DNA of 64,000 bases from contig JANXTL010000092.1 of assembly GCA_025352375.1 (NCBI GenBank), positions 25,367 through 89,366 of the forward strand. The letters run 5' to 3'. The notes below the pieces were generated by a model. The model saw only the letters and a list, made by a program, of their open reading frames with translations, was not told the DNA's origin and searched no databases. The position numbers and the translations under genes are program-made. Positions 54,222 to 63,724 of the stretch are shown one piece after another (the first letter of the stretch is position 1; each line of letters opens with the position of its first letter). The DNA comes from Acetobacteraceae bacterium. Lineage in GTDB: Bacteria; Pseudomonadota; Alphaproteobacteria; Acetobacterales; Acetobacteraceae.

Positions 54222-54692
54222 ATGGACGCGGCGAATCCCGTCCGCATAGCATTTGTCTGTACCGGCAACACGGGCCGAAGCGTCGTGGCCGAAGTGCTGG
54301 CCAGGGAAATCATCGGGAAGCACCAACTGAACGCGCGGGCGCGTTCATACGCGGTGAATTTGGATCCAAACAACGCCCGCGCCGAGGCGCACTTCGTCAC
54401 CTTGCTCCGCCGGCGTGGGATCGATCTTTCTCCCCATATCGCCACCCAATTCGGTGCACGGGACGCGGCGTCGTCCGACTTGATCCTGACGATGACGCAC
54501 ACACACAAAGCCTGGGCGATCGCGCATTTTCCAGGAGCCAGGGATAGGATTTTCGGCATTGCCGAATACGCGACCGGCCAGCCGGAGGACGTCCCGGACG
54601 CGTTCGGTCGGCCGATGGATTTTTGCAAAACGATCCTTCGGCAACTCGATCGGCTGGTTGGCGCGGCAGTGCTGAAAGCGGTGAAGCCCTAA
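54222..54692 (+). CDS. Low-molecular-weight protein tyrosine phosphatase-like protein
   Basis: A 156-aa cytosolic protein of the LMW-PTP/arsenate-reductase fold. The P-loop is FVCTGNTGRS with nucleophile C13 and R19 (CX5R); the general-acid region near the C terminus reads DVPDAFGRPMDFC, where Asp of PDAFG could serve. The middle (NARAEAHFVTLLRRRGIDLSPHIATQ) is normal for the family. An alternative TTG start at 54186 overlaps the metacaspase stop as TTGA, which would couple the two; the ATG at 54222 gives the usual short N terminus. It is convergent with the histidine kinase gene, 2 bp apart. Confidence 0.82.
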   Translation: MDAANPVRIAFVCTGNTGRSVVAEVLAREIIGKHQLNARARSYAVNLDPNNARAEAHFVTLLRRRGIDLSPHIATQFGARDAASSDLILTMTHTHKAWAIAHFPGARDRIFGIAEYATGQPEDVPDAFGRPMDFCKTILRQLDRLVGAAVLKAVKP

Positions 54693-54694
54693 AA

Positions 54695-56137
54695 TCAGAC
54701 TGGCAACGTAATCCGAGCGGCGAGACCGCCGTTGGGCCGGTTGGACAGAGCGATGTCGCCGCCATGGGCACGTACGATATCCCGTGCGATCGGCAGGCCC
54801 AGGCCAGTACCGCCGGTCTCCCGGTTGCGGCTGCTTTCGACCCGATAAAAGGGTTCGAACACACGCTCGATCTCCTCAAGCGGAATGCCGGGTCCATCGT
54901 CCTCGACGGCCACCGCCAGCCAGCCTGCGGCTGGTGGTTCCAATCGGACATGGGCCGATCCGCCATAGGCGATTGCGTTCGAGATCAGGTTTGTGAGCGC
55001 CCGCTTCATCGACAGCGAGCGAACCCGAACCGTCAGATGGCTGGGTCCCTGGTAGCTTAACCGGTCTGCCTGAGCGGGATGGCTATCCCCCGCTTCATCC
55101 AGGATGGTCCTGATCAGTTCCGCCAGATCGAGCGGCACGATTTTTTCGGTCGTGCGCGCATCGCGGACGAAGGCGAGCGTGGCGGAGACCATTTCCTCCA
55201 GCTCCGCAAGGTCGGCCAAGAGTTTACCGCGTAGTTCATCGTCGTCGAGGAATTCGGCACGCAGCTTCATGCGGGTAATCGGCGTGCGCAGATCGTGCCC
55301 GATCGCGGTCAACAGTGCGGTGCGATCGTTAACAAAGCGGCGAATTCGCCCGGCCATCGTATTGAAGGCGGCGGCGGCGGTCGCGACCTCCTCCGGTCCG
55401 TCTTCTGGCAACGGGGGCGCGTTGACGTCGCGGCCCAAAGCCTCCGCCGCCGCGGCCAAGGTGCGAACGGGTGCGGTCAGGCGGCGCACCGCCCAAAGTG
55501 TCAAACCTGCCGCCACGGCGGTCATCAAGCCAAATGCCCCCATGAATGTGGGCGAATGCCAGGGACGCGGGGGCCCCAGTTCCGCCTCGAAATTCAGCCA
55601 ATCGCCGTCGCTGAGCCTCACGCCCATAATCAAGCGGTGGGCCTGCAAGCCGCCATAAGCCATGATATCGGTCGGCGCGTTGCCCGGCTGGCCAAAATTG
55701 CGGCGCATGAAGTCGGAGTTCGCCCATGCCTGCCGCTCCGGCGCATCGGCCGGTCGCCCGCCCAATAACCGGGGATCCGCTCGGGTCAGGGGTCCAGCCT
55801 CAATCGCCGTCCAAAACCGCCGAAGCGCTCCGAGGGGCATTTGCGGCAGCTCGGTTACGGGGGGGGCTTTCGACAGCGACACCGCGACACTCGGCCCACG
55901 ATGAAGCGTGGCCAGCACGGCGGGGCGCCGATCGGGGGACGTCGCGGCTACCGCCCGAAACACGGTGAATATAGCAGCCGCGACTTCCCGCGTTTGCGCG
56001 ACCTGCTGCATGTCGATGCGGTCGAGTGCATGAATGGTCAGACCGGCGATCTGGACCAGCATCAATCCGACCAGCAATACCGCCGCCGTGCGGGCCGCGA
56101 GGCTACGCGGCCATAAACGGAAGCGCGGCAGAGTCAC
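54695..56137 (-). CDS. Sensor histidine kinase, EnvZ-like
   Basis: A 480-aa membrane kinase. The first membrane helix is near residues 15-38, a periplasmic sensor of about 150 residues follows, then the second helix (FMGAFGLMTAVAAGLTLWAV) and a HAMP domain. The H-box is AIGHDLRTPITRMKLRAEF near residue 282, the N-box LTNLISNAIAYGG, and the ATP lid DDGPGIP and GGTGLGLPIARDIV. The GTG start overlaps the response regulator stop (GTGA). The signal is unknown. Confidence 0.94.
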   Translation of the reverse strand: MTLPRFRLWPRSLAARTAAVLLVGLMLVQIAGLTIHALDRIDMQQVAQTREVAAAIFTVFRAVAATSPDRRPAVLATLHRGPSVAVSLSKAPPVTELPQMPLGALRRFWTAIEAGPLTRADPRLLGGRPADAPERQAWANSDFMRRNFGQPGNAPTDIMAYGGLQAHRLIMGVRLSDGDWLNFEAELGPPRPWHSPTFMGAFGLMTAVAAGLTLWAVRRLTAPVRTLAAAAEALGRDVNAPPLPEDGPEEVATAAAAFNTMAGRIRRFVNDRTALLTAIGHDLRTPITRMKLRAEFLDDDELRGKLLADLAELEEMVSATLAFVRDARTTEKIVPLDLAELIRTILDEAGDSHPAQADRLSYQGPSHLTVRVRSLSMKRALTNLISNAIAYGGSAHVRLEPPAAGWLAVAVEDDGPGIPLEEIERVFEPFYRVESSRNRETGGTGLGLPIARDIVRAHGGDIALSNRPNGGLAARITLPV

Positions 56138-56856
56138 ACCCGCTCGACAGTGGTGGCGAAGACGTATCCGCCACCGCGCACGGTTTTAATCAGTTGGGCG
56201 TTATGGCCGTCATCCTCCAGCTTGCGCCGGAGGCGGGAGATCGCGACATCGATCGCCCGGTCGAACGGCCCCGCCTGCCGGCCCCGCAACAAATCGAGCA
56301 GCATGTCGCGCGTCAACACCCTGTTCGCGCGGTCGACCAACGCCTGCAACAGGTCGAACTCCCCGCCGGTCAGGCTGATTTCGGTCCCTTCCGGGTTCAG
56401 CAGACGCCGGTGCGCCGGTTCGAGCGTCCAGCCGGAAAACCGATATTGTTTCACCAAAGCCGAGGACTCGCGTTGCTCGCTCTGGTTCCCGACACGGCGT
56501 AAAATGGCGCGGATACGGGCCAATAGCTCGCGTGGGCTGAACGGCTTGGGAACGTAGTCGTCAGCCCCGAGTTCCAGGCCAATGACACGATCGGTTTCTT
56601 CGCCCATCGCGGTCAGCATCACGATCGGGACGCTGGACTGGCTGCGCAACCACTTGGCGATGTCGAGGCCGGATTCGCCGGGCAACATCAAATCCAGCAC
56701 GACCAGATGGTAGTGCCCGTTGGTCCAGGCCCGGCGCGCTTCCCGGCCGTCGCGCGCGGCGGTCACGCGCATCTGGTTCTTTTCCAGAAATCGCGCCAGT
56801 AACTCACGGATGTCGCGGTCGTCGTCCACGATCAGGATATGCGGATTCTGCTCCAT
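56134..56856 (-). CDS. OmpR-family response regulator
   Basis: A 240-aa regulator. The receiver domain has DDD near residue 10, the phospho-acceptor Asp in LVVLDLMLPGESGLD, Thr in VMLTAMGE and Lys in YVPKPF. The C-terminal winged helix ends with FDRAIDVAISRLRRKLEDDG and TVRGGGYVFA. The start is the ATG at 56854-56856; an upstream in-frame GTG at 56904 is possible. It leads the two-component operon and diverges from the DNA glycosylase gene. Confidence 0.95.
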   Translation of the reverse strand: MEQNPHILIVDDDRDIRELLARFLEKNQMRVTAARDGREARRAWTNGHYHLVVLDLMLPGESGLDIAKWLRSQSSVPIVMLTAMGEETDRVIGLELGADDYVPKPFSPRELLARIRAILRRVGNQSEQRESSALVKQYRFSGWTLEPAHRRLLNPEGTEISLTGGEFDLLQALVDRANRVLTRDMLLDLLRGRQAGPFDRAIDVAISRLRRKLEDDGHNAQLIKTVRGGGYVFATTVERV

Positions 56857-56980
56857 GGACGAACCATAATAGCCGCCGGAGGAAAGCGGCAGAGGCTGTT
56901 GCACTTCTTTGCATTTTAAGTCCGGTCGTGCCGTTCGACGGGATTTCCCGACCCAGCGAACCTCACGCTATACAGAGGGG

Positions 56981-57634
56981 ATGGACATGCCCCCGCCGCC
57001 GCCGGCCGCCCAACGCGCTTTGGACCAGCTGGTCATCCATGATCCCGACATGGCCAGGGTCCTGGCTCAGGCAGGGCCCCTGCCCTGGCGCAGCCGCACG
57101 CCAGGCTTTCCGGGATTGCTGCAAGCCATCGTCGCGCAGTTGATCAGCAACGCCGCCGCATCCGCGATCTGGAACCGGTTACGCGCGGTCCCTGGCGCGC
57201 TGGAGCCGGCGACACTCGTGATCCTACCCGACGAACCCCTGCGTGCCGCGGGTCTGTCCCGCCCGAAAGTCGCACACGCGCGCGCGCTCGCGACCGCGTT
57301 CATGGATGGTACGCTCAATACCGAAGCATTGGGGCGAATGGACGACGCAACGGCCATCGCGACGATCGTATCGGTACGCGGACTTGGCCCCTGGACGGCG
57401 GAAATCTATCTGTTGTTCGCGCTCGGGCGGCTCGATGTCTTTCCCGCTGGGGACGTGGCGCTGGCCGCCGCCGCCGCCGACCTGAAGCAATTGCCGGCCC
57501 GTCCCAACCAAGCTGCACTGCGTGCGCTGTCGGAGATGTGGCGCCCGCACCGTTCCCTGGCCGCACGGCTGCTCTGGCATCACTGGCGTTTCATGACCGG
57601 ACGGCCTGCGATGGACGATTTTCCCGCAGTCTGA
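56981..57634 (+). CDS. DNA-3-methyladenine glycosylase II-like (HhH-GPD)
   Basis: About 217 aa. It excises alkylated bases from DNA. The helix-hairpin-helix is IATIVSVRGLGPWTAEIYLLFALGR near residue 130 and the catalytic Asp sits in DVFPAGDVALAAA. It is shorter than E. coli AlkA, lacking the N-terminal domain, as is common in related bacterial enzymes. GAGGGG abuts the ATG at 56981, so the ATG two codons later (56987), with six bases of spacing, may be the true start. Confidence 0.88.
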   Translation: MDMPPPPPAAQRALDQLVIHDPDMARVLAQAGPLPWRSRTPGFPGLLQAIVAQLISNAAASAIWNRLRAVPGALEPATLVILPDEPLRAAGLSRPKVAHARALATAFMDGTLNTEALGRMDDATAIATIVSVRGLGPWTAEIYLLFALGRLDVFPAGDVALAAAAADLKQLPARPNQAALRALSEMWRPHRSLAARLLWHHWRFMTGRPAMDDFPAV

Positions 57635-57770
57635 TTCCGACGCCGAAAAAAAATTTCAACAAAGCGTGAAATGTTAACGATTTATCCATCTTTGTAGCGT
57701 CACATCACAGCCGAACCGGTGTCCAAGGGCTATAAGGACACCCAACCACCTGGATTGCCAAGGGGACGCC

Positions 57771-59207
57771 ATGATCACTTTTACCGTCATTGTGCTGCTG
57801 CTGCTGGCCGGCTTCACGGCACTCTATGTTCATAACAAGCGCCAGACAGCGCATACCATACTGCGAAATTACCCGTTGATCGGCTATTTCCGCTATTTCG
57901 CCGAAATGCTGGGTGAATATATGCGACAATATCAATATCTTCCGGATTGGTCCGAACGACCATTCAACCGTTTAGAACGGTCGTGGGTGTATCGCTCGGC
58001 CAAGGGCGTGTCGAACCTGCGCAGCTTCGGCAGCGAGAACGTACCCAGCTTCATCTTCCGCAACGCCGCATTCCCCGTGACCGATGAGGAAAAGCGCCCC
58101 TGGCCCGGTAAAGTGATCGGGATCGGCGAAGGCCCGGGCGCCTGCCTGCATCCCTACACGGCCAAAAGCTTCTTCAATATCAGCGGTATGAGCTACGGCG
58201 CTTTGAGCCACGCCGCGGTCAGCGCATTGTCGCGCGGGGCCAAAATGGCGGGCATATGGATGGCAACCGGCGAAGGTGGCCTTGCCCCCTATCACCTTGA
58301 AGGCGGCTGCGATGTCATCATGCAGCTTGGCACCGCGAAGTACGGCGTCCGCGACGCGGAGGGCAACCTGTCGGAAGACAAGCTGCGGGCGATCGCGGCG
58401 CACGAGAATGTCCGTATGTTCGAAGTCAAATTGTCCCAAGGCGCCAAACCCGGCAAAGGCGGCATCCTGCCGGGTGCGAAGGTCACCGCCGAAATCGCGG
58501 CCATTCGCGGCATCCCCATGGGCGAGGACAGCATCAGTCCGAACCGCCACAAGGATATTGGCTCCATCCGGGAGCTGGGTATGTTCGTGAACCGGCTACG
58601 GACGATTACGGGCAAGCCGGTCGGGGTGAAGTTCGTACTTGGCGACCCGGCCTTCCTGGACGAATGGTTCAGCGACTGCATCGCCCATCCCGAGGGCTGC
58701 CCCGACTACGTCCAGATCGACGGTGGCGAAGGGGGATCGGGCGCCGCGCCGGCCCCGCTGATGGATTATGTCGGCCTCCCGATCACTTTGGCGCTCGGTC
58801 ATGTCACGGCGGCGCGGGAACGGCATGGCTTGAAGGATCGCGTTCGTATCATCGCGTCAGCCAAGCTGATCACCCCAGACAAAGTGGCGTGGGCGCTGTG
58901 CATGGGTGCGGATTTCGTATCCTCCGCGCGCGGCTTCATGTTCAGCCTGGGTTGCATTCAGGCGATGAAATGCGGATCTGGACATTGCCCGACCGGGGTG
59001 ACGTCCTCCATTCCGAACCTGATCGCGGGACTCGATCCTACCGACAAGGCGGTGCGCGTTATGAAGTACGCCGAACGCATGCGGGAAGAGGTCGAAATCA
59101 TTGCCCATTCCTGCGGTGCGACCGATCCCGCGGGGTTCCTGCCACGGCATGTGACGGATATCGAGCGCGGCGTGGGCGGATTCCGCGCTCCGCAGGGAAG
59201 CGATTAG
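57771..59207 (+). CDS. FMN-binding glutamate synthase family protein
   Basis: A 478-aa protein with one N-terminal membrane helix (residues 2-19) and a GltB-like FMN barrel. Motifs are FNISGMSYGALSHAAVSALSRGA near residue 137, ATGEGG, DYVQIDGGEGGSGAAP and the [3Fe-4S] cysteines LGCIQAMKCGSGHCPTGV (CX5CX4C). The glutaminase and GltD partners are absent, so it is not a complete glutamate synthase; the reaction is unknown. The 136-bp upstream region contains an inverted repeat (GGTGTCC/GGACACC, 57718-57742) close to the start. Confidence 0.88.
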   Translation: MITFTVIVLLLLAGFTALYVHNKRQTAHTILRNYPLIGYFRYFAEMLGEYMRQYQYLPDWSERPFNRLERSWVYRSAKGVSNLRSFGSENVPSFIFRNAAFPVTDEEKRPWPGKVIGIGEGPGACLHPYTAKSFFNISGMSYGALSHAAVSALSRGAKMAGIWMATGEGGLAPYHLEGGCDVIMQLGTAKYGVRDAEGNLSEDKLRAIAAHENVRMFEVKLSQGAKPGKGGILPGAKVTAEIAAIRGIPMGEDSISPNRHKDIGSIRELGMFVNRLRTITGKPVGVKFVLGDPAFLDEWFSDCIAHPEGCPDYVQIDGGEGGSGAAPAPLMDYVGLPITLALGHVTAARERHGLKDRVRIIASAKLITPDKVAWALCMGADFVSSARGFMFSLGCIQAMKCGSGHCPTGVTSSIPNLIAGLDPTDKAVRVMKYAERMREEVEIIAHSCGATDPAGFLPRHVTDIERGVGGFRAPQGSD

Positions 59208-59300
59208 CCTCGGTTGATCCTGGGTCGGCAGCCGACCCGTCGCTTGCATGGTTCGTCAAGCTTGGGAACAATGCAACCGGGCGACCCAGGAGTGGTGGAC

Positions 59301-59696
59301 ATGCTGGAACCGTTCAAGGCAAGCTACGTGGCCGCCGCGTTGTTTGGTGCGGCGTTGACCTTGGGGCAAGCATCGGGCGCCGAGCTGGCCACCGACGCAC
59401 GAGCCGCCGCAATCCATTTCGGCCATGTGATAGGTTCGGCCGGGACATGCATTTTCATTCCCGTCCCGCGTGTCGTGACCGCGAACGCCAAGATCAGGGA
59501 CTTGCTTGGCAGATTCGCCGCAGGACATCCCGAAGCCCCGGACCTGCGGGGCGCTTTCGATCAAGGGATGGCCGAAGGTAAGAGTTTGGTTCCGTTGAAA
59601 AAGACGAACTGCGCGTTCGTCGAAAACGATCTTGCCGATCTGGAGCATATGACCACGCTCATGGTGCCCTATGCCCCAGCCGCGCCGAAACCATAA
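59301..59696 (+). CDS. Small exported hypothetical protein
   Basis: A 131-aa protein with a predicted signal peptide (residues 1-27, FKASYVAAALFGAALTLGQASGA) and a small domain with two Cys (SAGTCIFIP, KKTNCAFVEN). AGGAG is nine bases before the ATG at 59301. The family is unknown. It follows the FMN protein by 93 bp and converges with an SDR gene. Confidence 0.6.
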   Translation: MLEPFKASYVAAALFGAALTLGQASGAELATDARAAAIHFGHVIGSAGTCIFIPVPRVVTANAKIRDLLGRFAAGHPEAPDLRGAFDQGMAEGKSLVPLKKTNCAFVENDLADLEHMTTLMVPYAPAAPKP

Positions 59697-59704
59697 TTCT
59701 GACG

Positions 59705-60469
59705 CTATAGCCGTCCGCCATCGACGACCCATAGCTGGCTGGTGCACATCCGGCTGTCATCGGACGCCAGCCACAATACCATGTTCGCCACATCGTCCGG
59801 ATAGACTTTCTCCTTGAGGCATTGCGCCCGAATCAGGTCTTTTTCGGCCTCCGGGGTCAGCCATAGATCGATCTGCCGCTGGGTCATGATCCAGCCGGGG
59901 ATGACGGTGTTGACGCGGATCCCGTTGGGACCGAGGTCTCGGGCCATGCCTTTCGTCAGCCCTTCCACCGCCGCTTTTGCCGTCGTGTAGGCCGGCATCC
60001 CGCCGTGGTTGGTGTGCCAACTGATGGATCCGAAATTGACGATCGATCCACCGCCGGCCGCCTTCATCATGGGTGCAACGGATTGTATGGCGAAGAACTG
60101 ATGGCGCAGGTTGGTCGCCATGCGCTCGTCCCAGAAGGCCGGCGTGACGTCTTGCCAGGCGTGACGCTGATCGTTGGCCGCGTTGTTGACCAAGACCGTT
60201 ATCGGCCCCAGTTTTTCGCCCACGAGCGCGATAGCCGATTGTAAGGCGGAGATATCGGTCAGATCGCAGTGCTGGAAGAACGGTTCCTTATGACCGGCGT
60301 CGCGCAGGCTGGAACAGAGCGCGGCGGCGGGCCCATCGGCGATGTCCACGAAAGCGACACGGGCGCCTTGGCGCGCGAAAGCCGCAACCTCGGCGGCGCC
60401 GATGCCGCTGGCGCCTCCTGTAACGAACACCACGCGGTCGTGCAGGCTTGGGTAGATGGCGGCGGTCAT
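59705..60469 (-). CDS. Short-chain dehydrogenase/reductase
   Basis: A 254-aa classical SDR. GGASGIGAAEVAAF near residue 18, VLVNNAAND near 92, Ser and YxxxK in FGSISWHTNHGGMPAYTTAKAAVEG, and the C-terminal TSQLWVVDGGRL. As the third gene of a gnd-gntK operon (4-bp ATGA overlap with gntK) it probably acts on a sugar or sugar acid, for instance a gluconate or galactose dehydrogenase-type step; this is inference from context. Confidence 0.9.
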   Translation of the reverse strand: MTAAIYPSLHDRVVFVTGGASGIGAAEVAAFARQGARVAFVDIADGPAAALCSSLRDAGHKEPFFQHCDLTDISALQSAIALVGEKLGPITVLVNNAANDQRHAWQDVTPAFWDERMATNLRHQFFAIQSVAPMMKAAGGGSIVNFGSISWHTNHGGMPAYTTAKAAVEGLTKGMARDLGPNGIRVNTVIPGWIMTQRQIDLWLTPEAEKDLIRAQCLKEKVYPDDVANMVLWLASDDSRMCTSQLWVVDGGRL

Positions 60470-60948
60470 TTCAGGTTTTCCTTCAGCCGGGCGATGACGA
60501 TTGCAATCAGTTGCGCCGGCAGCGGATCGATCGGGACGACAATGGGGTGTTCATCGGCCCCCGGCGGTTCCAGCGTCGTGAATTGGCTGTCCAGCAGCGC
60601 GGGCGGCATGAAGTGGCCTTTGCGAGCTTTCAGCCGTTCCGCGATCGGTGCCTTGGACCCTTGCAGGTAGACCACCACATCCGGTGCGAGAATGGCGCGA
60701 TAGGCGCGTTTCAGCGCCGAACACGCGAGCACGGCGTTGTCGTGGCGGCCCGCTTCGGCCGCGATGGCGCGCAGCCAGGGCCAGCGGTCCTCGTCGGTCA
60801 GCGGCGTGCCAGACGCCATTTTTGCGACGTTCGCGGGCGGGTGGAAGGCATCGCCCTCCAGCAGTTTCCAGCCCAGATGTTTGGCGACCCCGGCCGCGAC
60901 GGTCGTCTTGCCGCAGCCGGATACGCCCATGACCAGCAAAAGAGTCAT
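60466..60948 (-). CDS. gntK: Gluconokinase
   Basis: A 160-aa kinase that phosphorylates gluconate to 6-phosphogluconate. P-loop [16 protein letters not shown] near residue 7, then [30 protein letters not shown], the family signature, and [11 protein letters not shown]. The ATG overlaps the gnd stop by 4 bp, so kinase and dehydrogenase are coupled for the oxidative use of gluconate. Confidence 0.94.
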   Translation of the reverse strand: MTLLLVMGVSGCGKTTVAAGVAKHLGWKLLEGDAFHPPANVAKMASGTPLTDEDRWPWLRAIAAEAGRHDNAVLACSALKRAYRAILAPDVVVYLQGSKAPIAERLKARKGHFMPPALLDSQFTTLEPPGADEHPIVVPIDPLPAQLIAIVIARLKENLK

Positions 60949-61931
60949 TTGTTCGCGGGGGCCTCCACATGCCCGCCGAAGCCGAAGCGCATGGCGGAAA
61001 GCACTTTTTCGGCGAAGGTGTGATCCTGGCGCGAGCGGAAGCGGACGAACAGGGATGCCGCCAGCACTTCGGCCGGGACGGCTTCTTCCACCGCCGCCTC
61101 GACCGTCCAGCGGCCTTCGCCGGAGTCTTCCACGACGCCGGAGAATCCCTCCAAGGCTTCATCCTTGGCCAGCGCGGCCGATGTCAGGTCCAGCAGCCAG
61201 GATGTGACCACCGAACCGCGGCGCCAGACCTCGGCGATGTCGCCCATGTTCAGGTCGAAGCGCATGTCTTCCTGCAATTTCGGCGAATTGCGGTTGCGCA
61301 GGATGTCGAACCCCTCGGCCATCGCCTGCATCATGCCGTATTCGATGCCGTTATGGATCATTTTCACGAAGTGCCCGGCGCCCACCGGCCCCGCGTGGAT
61401 GTAGCCTTGCTCGGCGCGGGGGTCCCTGCCCTCCCGCCCCGTGGTGCGCTCGATCGTCCCGATCCCGGGCGCCAGCGCCTTGAAGATGGGGTCGAGATGA
61501 TCCACCGCGTCGTTGTCCCCGCCGATCATCAAGCAGTAGCCGCGTTGCAGGCCCCAGACCCCGCCGGAGGTGCCGACGTCCAGGTAACGCAGCCCCTTCG
61601 CGGCGAGTTCCTTCCCGCGCCGCACGTCGTCCTTGTAGTATGTGTTTCCCCCGTCGATCACGATGTCGCCTTTGCCCAGCAGGCCGGACAGGTTGGCGAT
61701 GGTGTCTTCCGTGATTTTGCCGTGCGGCAGCATCACCCACACGGCGCGCGGGGAGCCGCTGAGTTTCGCCACCAGGTCGGCCAGCCCGCTGGCCGGCACC
61801 GAACCGTGCGTGCCCAGTTCGGCGACAGAGCCAGGATTGGCGTCCCACACCACCGTCGAATGCCCGGCCAGCATTAGCCGCCGAGCGATATTGGCCCCCA
61901 TCCTGCCAAGTCCGATTACGCCGATCTGCAT
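60945..61931 (-). CDS. gnd: 6-phosphogluconate dehydrogenase, decarboxylating (short GndA type)
   Basis: A 328-aa enzyme oxidising 6-phosphogluconate to ribulose-5-phosphate and CO2. NAD(P) motif [17 protein letters not shown], substrate motifs [12 protein letters not shown] and [22 protein letters not shown], and the catalytic Lys/Asn in [18 protein letters not shown]. It belongs to the short bacterial form (about 300-330 residues), often NAD-preferring, rather than the 470-residue E. coli type. The start at 61929-61931 gives the standard N terminus. It diverges from the DHA2 transporter gene. Confidence 0.94.
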   Translation of the reverse strand: MQIGVIGLGRMGANIARRLMLAGHSTVVWDANPGSVAELGTHGSVPASGLADLVAKLSGSPRAVWVMLPHGKITEDTIANLSGLLGKGDIVIDGGNTYYKDDVRRGKELAAKGLRYLDVGTSGGVWGLQRGYCLMIGGDNDAVDHLDPIFKALAPGIGTIERTTGREGRDPRAEQGYIHAGPVGAGHFVKMIHNGIEYGMMQAMAEGFDILRNRNSPKLQEDMRFDLNMGDIAEVWRRGSVVTSWLLDLTSAALAKDEALEGFSGVVEDSGEGRWTVEAAVEEAVPAEVLAASLFVRFRSRQDHTFAEKVLSAMRFGFGGHVEAPANK

Positions 61932-62017
61932 CGCGTCCTCCCGTTGATTCGATATTGCCCAAACTGCCACAGCGGTGCGGCTTGGCAAGCGCGCGCTTGC
62001 GGGCCATTGAAGGTTAG

Positions 62018-63394
62018 ATGTCTCAAGCCGAGGTTCACACGATTCCCGATGGGCTGCCCCCGGCGACGCGCTGGGTGGCGATGCTGGCCGTGGCGGTATC
62101 GGTTGGCATGACGGTGCTGGTGGGCGGTGTGGCCAATGTCGCTTTGCCCACCATCGCGCACGACCTGCACGCAACACCAGCCGAATCGATCTGGGTGGTG
62201 AACGCGTACCAGCTCGCGGTGACGGTGACGCTGCTGCCGTTCGCCTCGCTGGGGGATATTTACGGCCATCGGCGGGTTTATTGCTGGGGTCTGGTGCTGT
62301 TCATTTTTTCCTCCATGGCCTGCGCCGTGGCGCCCAACATGCTGGCGTTGGTTGCCGCGCGGGTCGTGCAAGGCTTTGGCGGCGCCGGGATCATGAGCGT
62401 CAACGGTGCGCTGGTGCGGTTTATTTTCCCCCGCGCTCAGCTTGGGCGCGGCATCGGGTTCAACGGGTTGGTGGTGTCGGGGTGCTCCGCCGCCGGCCCG
62501 TCGGTCGCGGCGGCGATCATGGCGGTGACGTCCTGGCCATGGCTGTTCTTCGTCCAAGTGCCGCTGGGGATCATTGCGCTGGTGCTGTCGATACGGTTTT
62601 TGCCGCGCACGCCGCTGGCCGGGACGCCGTTCGATCCATGGAGCGCGGTGCTGAACGCCCTGACGTTCGGGCTGTTCATCACCGCGCTGGATGGGGTGGG
62701 ACGCGGCCAATCCCCGCTGGTTATCGGCCTGGAGTTCGTCGTCTGCTTCGCCATCGGGTTTGTGTTCGTGCGCCGGCAGCTGGGGTTGCGGGCGCCGATG
62801 CTGCCGGTCGATCTGTTCGCCAATCCGGTCTTCGCGCTATCGTCCGCGACGGCGGTTTGCGCCCATGCCGCGCAGGTAATCGCGATGGTGTCGCTGCCGT
62901 TCTATTTCCAATACGTGGGCGGGCTGTCGCCCATCGAGATCGGGTTGCTGATCACCCCCTGGCCCACCATGCTGGTGATCATGGCCCCCATCTCGGGCCG
63001 GCTGGCGGATCGTTACAACACCGGCATGCTGGGCGGCATCGGGCTGGCCATCATGTGCGTGGGCCTGCTGCTGGTGCTGTTCATGCCCGTGCCCGCCGCG
63101 CACTGGGATGTGGCGTGGCGGCTGGCCGTGTGCGGGCTGGGATTCGGGTGTTTTCAGACACCGAACAACCGGCTGCTGATCGGCAGCGCGCCGCCGAACC
63201 GGGCGGGGGCCGGGAGTGGGATTTTGTCCACATCCCGGCTGCTGGGACAAACCACCGGGAGCGCGTTGGTGGCGCTGGTGTTCGGGCTGACCGCTGGGTC
63301 GGTGGGGCTCGGGACGCAGGTATCGATCGGGATCGCGGCGGCGTTCGCCGGGGTGGCGATGGTGCTGAGTTCGCTGCGGATGGGGTGGCGGTAG
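62018..63394 (+). CDS. MFS drug/solute transporter, DHA2 (14-helix) type
   Basis: A 458-aa multi-helix protein. Motif C and related marks include [47 protein letters not shown] near residue 40-86 and [20 protein letters not shown]. The pattern matches EmrB/QacA-type proton-driven exporters; the exported compound is unknown. The start ATG at 62018 is 86 bp from the divergent gnd gene. Confidence 0.88.
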   Translation: MSQAEVHTIPDGLPPATRWVAMLAVAVSVGMTVLVGGVANVALPTIAHDLHATPAESIWVVNAYQLAVTVTLLPFASLGDIYGHRRVYCWGLVLFIFSSMACAVAPNMLALVAARVVQGFGGAGIMSVNGALVRFIFPRAQLGRGIGFNGLVVSGCSAAGPSVAAAIMAVTSWPWLFFVQVPLGIIALVLSIRFLPRTPLAGTPFDPWSAVLNALTFGLFITALDGVGRGQSPLVIGLEFVVCFAIGFVFVRRQLGLRAPMLPVDLFANPVFALSSATAVCAHAAQVIAMVSLPFYFQYVGGLSPIEIGLLITPWPTMLVIMAPISGRLADRYNTGMLGGIGLAIMCVGLLLVLFMPVPAAHWDVAWRLAVCGLGFGCFQTPNNRLLIGSAPPNRAGAGSGILSTSRLLGQTTGSALVALVFGLTAGSVGLGTQVSIGIAAAFAGVAMVLSSLRMGWR

Positions 63395-63599
63395 CGGCCG
63401 CCTCACGGCGTAAGGGCTTCTTTGCCGAATCTCGATTTTCCACGGCCGGTCCGCTCTCGGCGACGATCGCCGTTTCGTCCGCCTCGACGGCATATACTCA
63501 ATAGACTATTCGATGCGATTACCTTCTAATAGTCCAGCGCACCGCAATGTTTGTCACGGAAACACGATACCGCACATCGATTGAATTATCGGAAGAACT
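63395..63599. other. Intergenic region after the DHA2 transporter, no gene seen
   Basis: No convincing frame or RNA gene is seen here. GC drops from the coding level to about 45% between 63541 and 63600, which marks the edge of the GxxExxY locus and suggests that the segment arrived by transfer. Confidence 0.5.
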
Positions 63600-63717
63600 C
63601 CGTGTCCACTATGTCTCTGTGGGATTGCTTTAGCGGAATCCGTTCACGGAATCCAACGCCGCGGCGGTGGCTGTGTTAGCTTAAGCCAGATTTACCACAG
63701 AGACACAGAGGACACGG
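63600..63717. repeat. 23-bp imperfect inverted repeat before the GxxExxY gene
   Basis: The left arm (63600-63622, starting CCGTGTCC and ending CTCTGTGG) and the right arm (63695-63717, starting CCACAGAG and ending GGACACGG) pair at 21 of 23 positions. They enclose 72 bases that include a repeated CGGAATCC. The right arm ends eight bases before the start codon and covers the place of the ribosome site (GGAGAAG follows it). Leaders rich in ACAGAGACACAGAG are, from memory, common before GxxExxY genes. Confidence 0.7.
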
Positions 63718-63724
63718 AGAAGAA

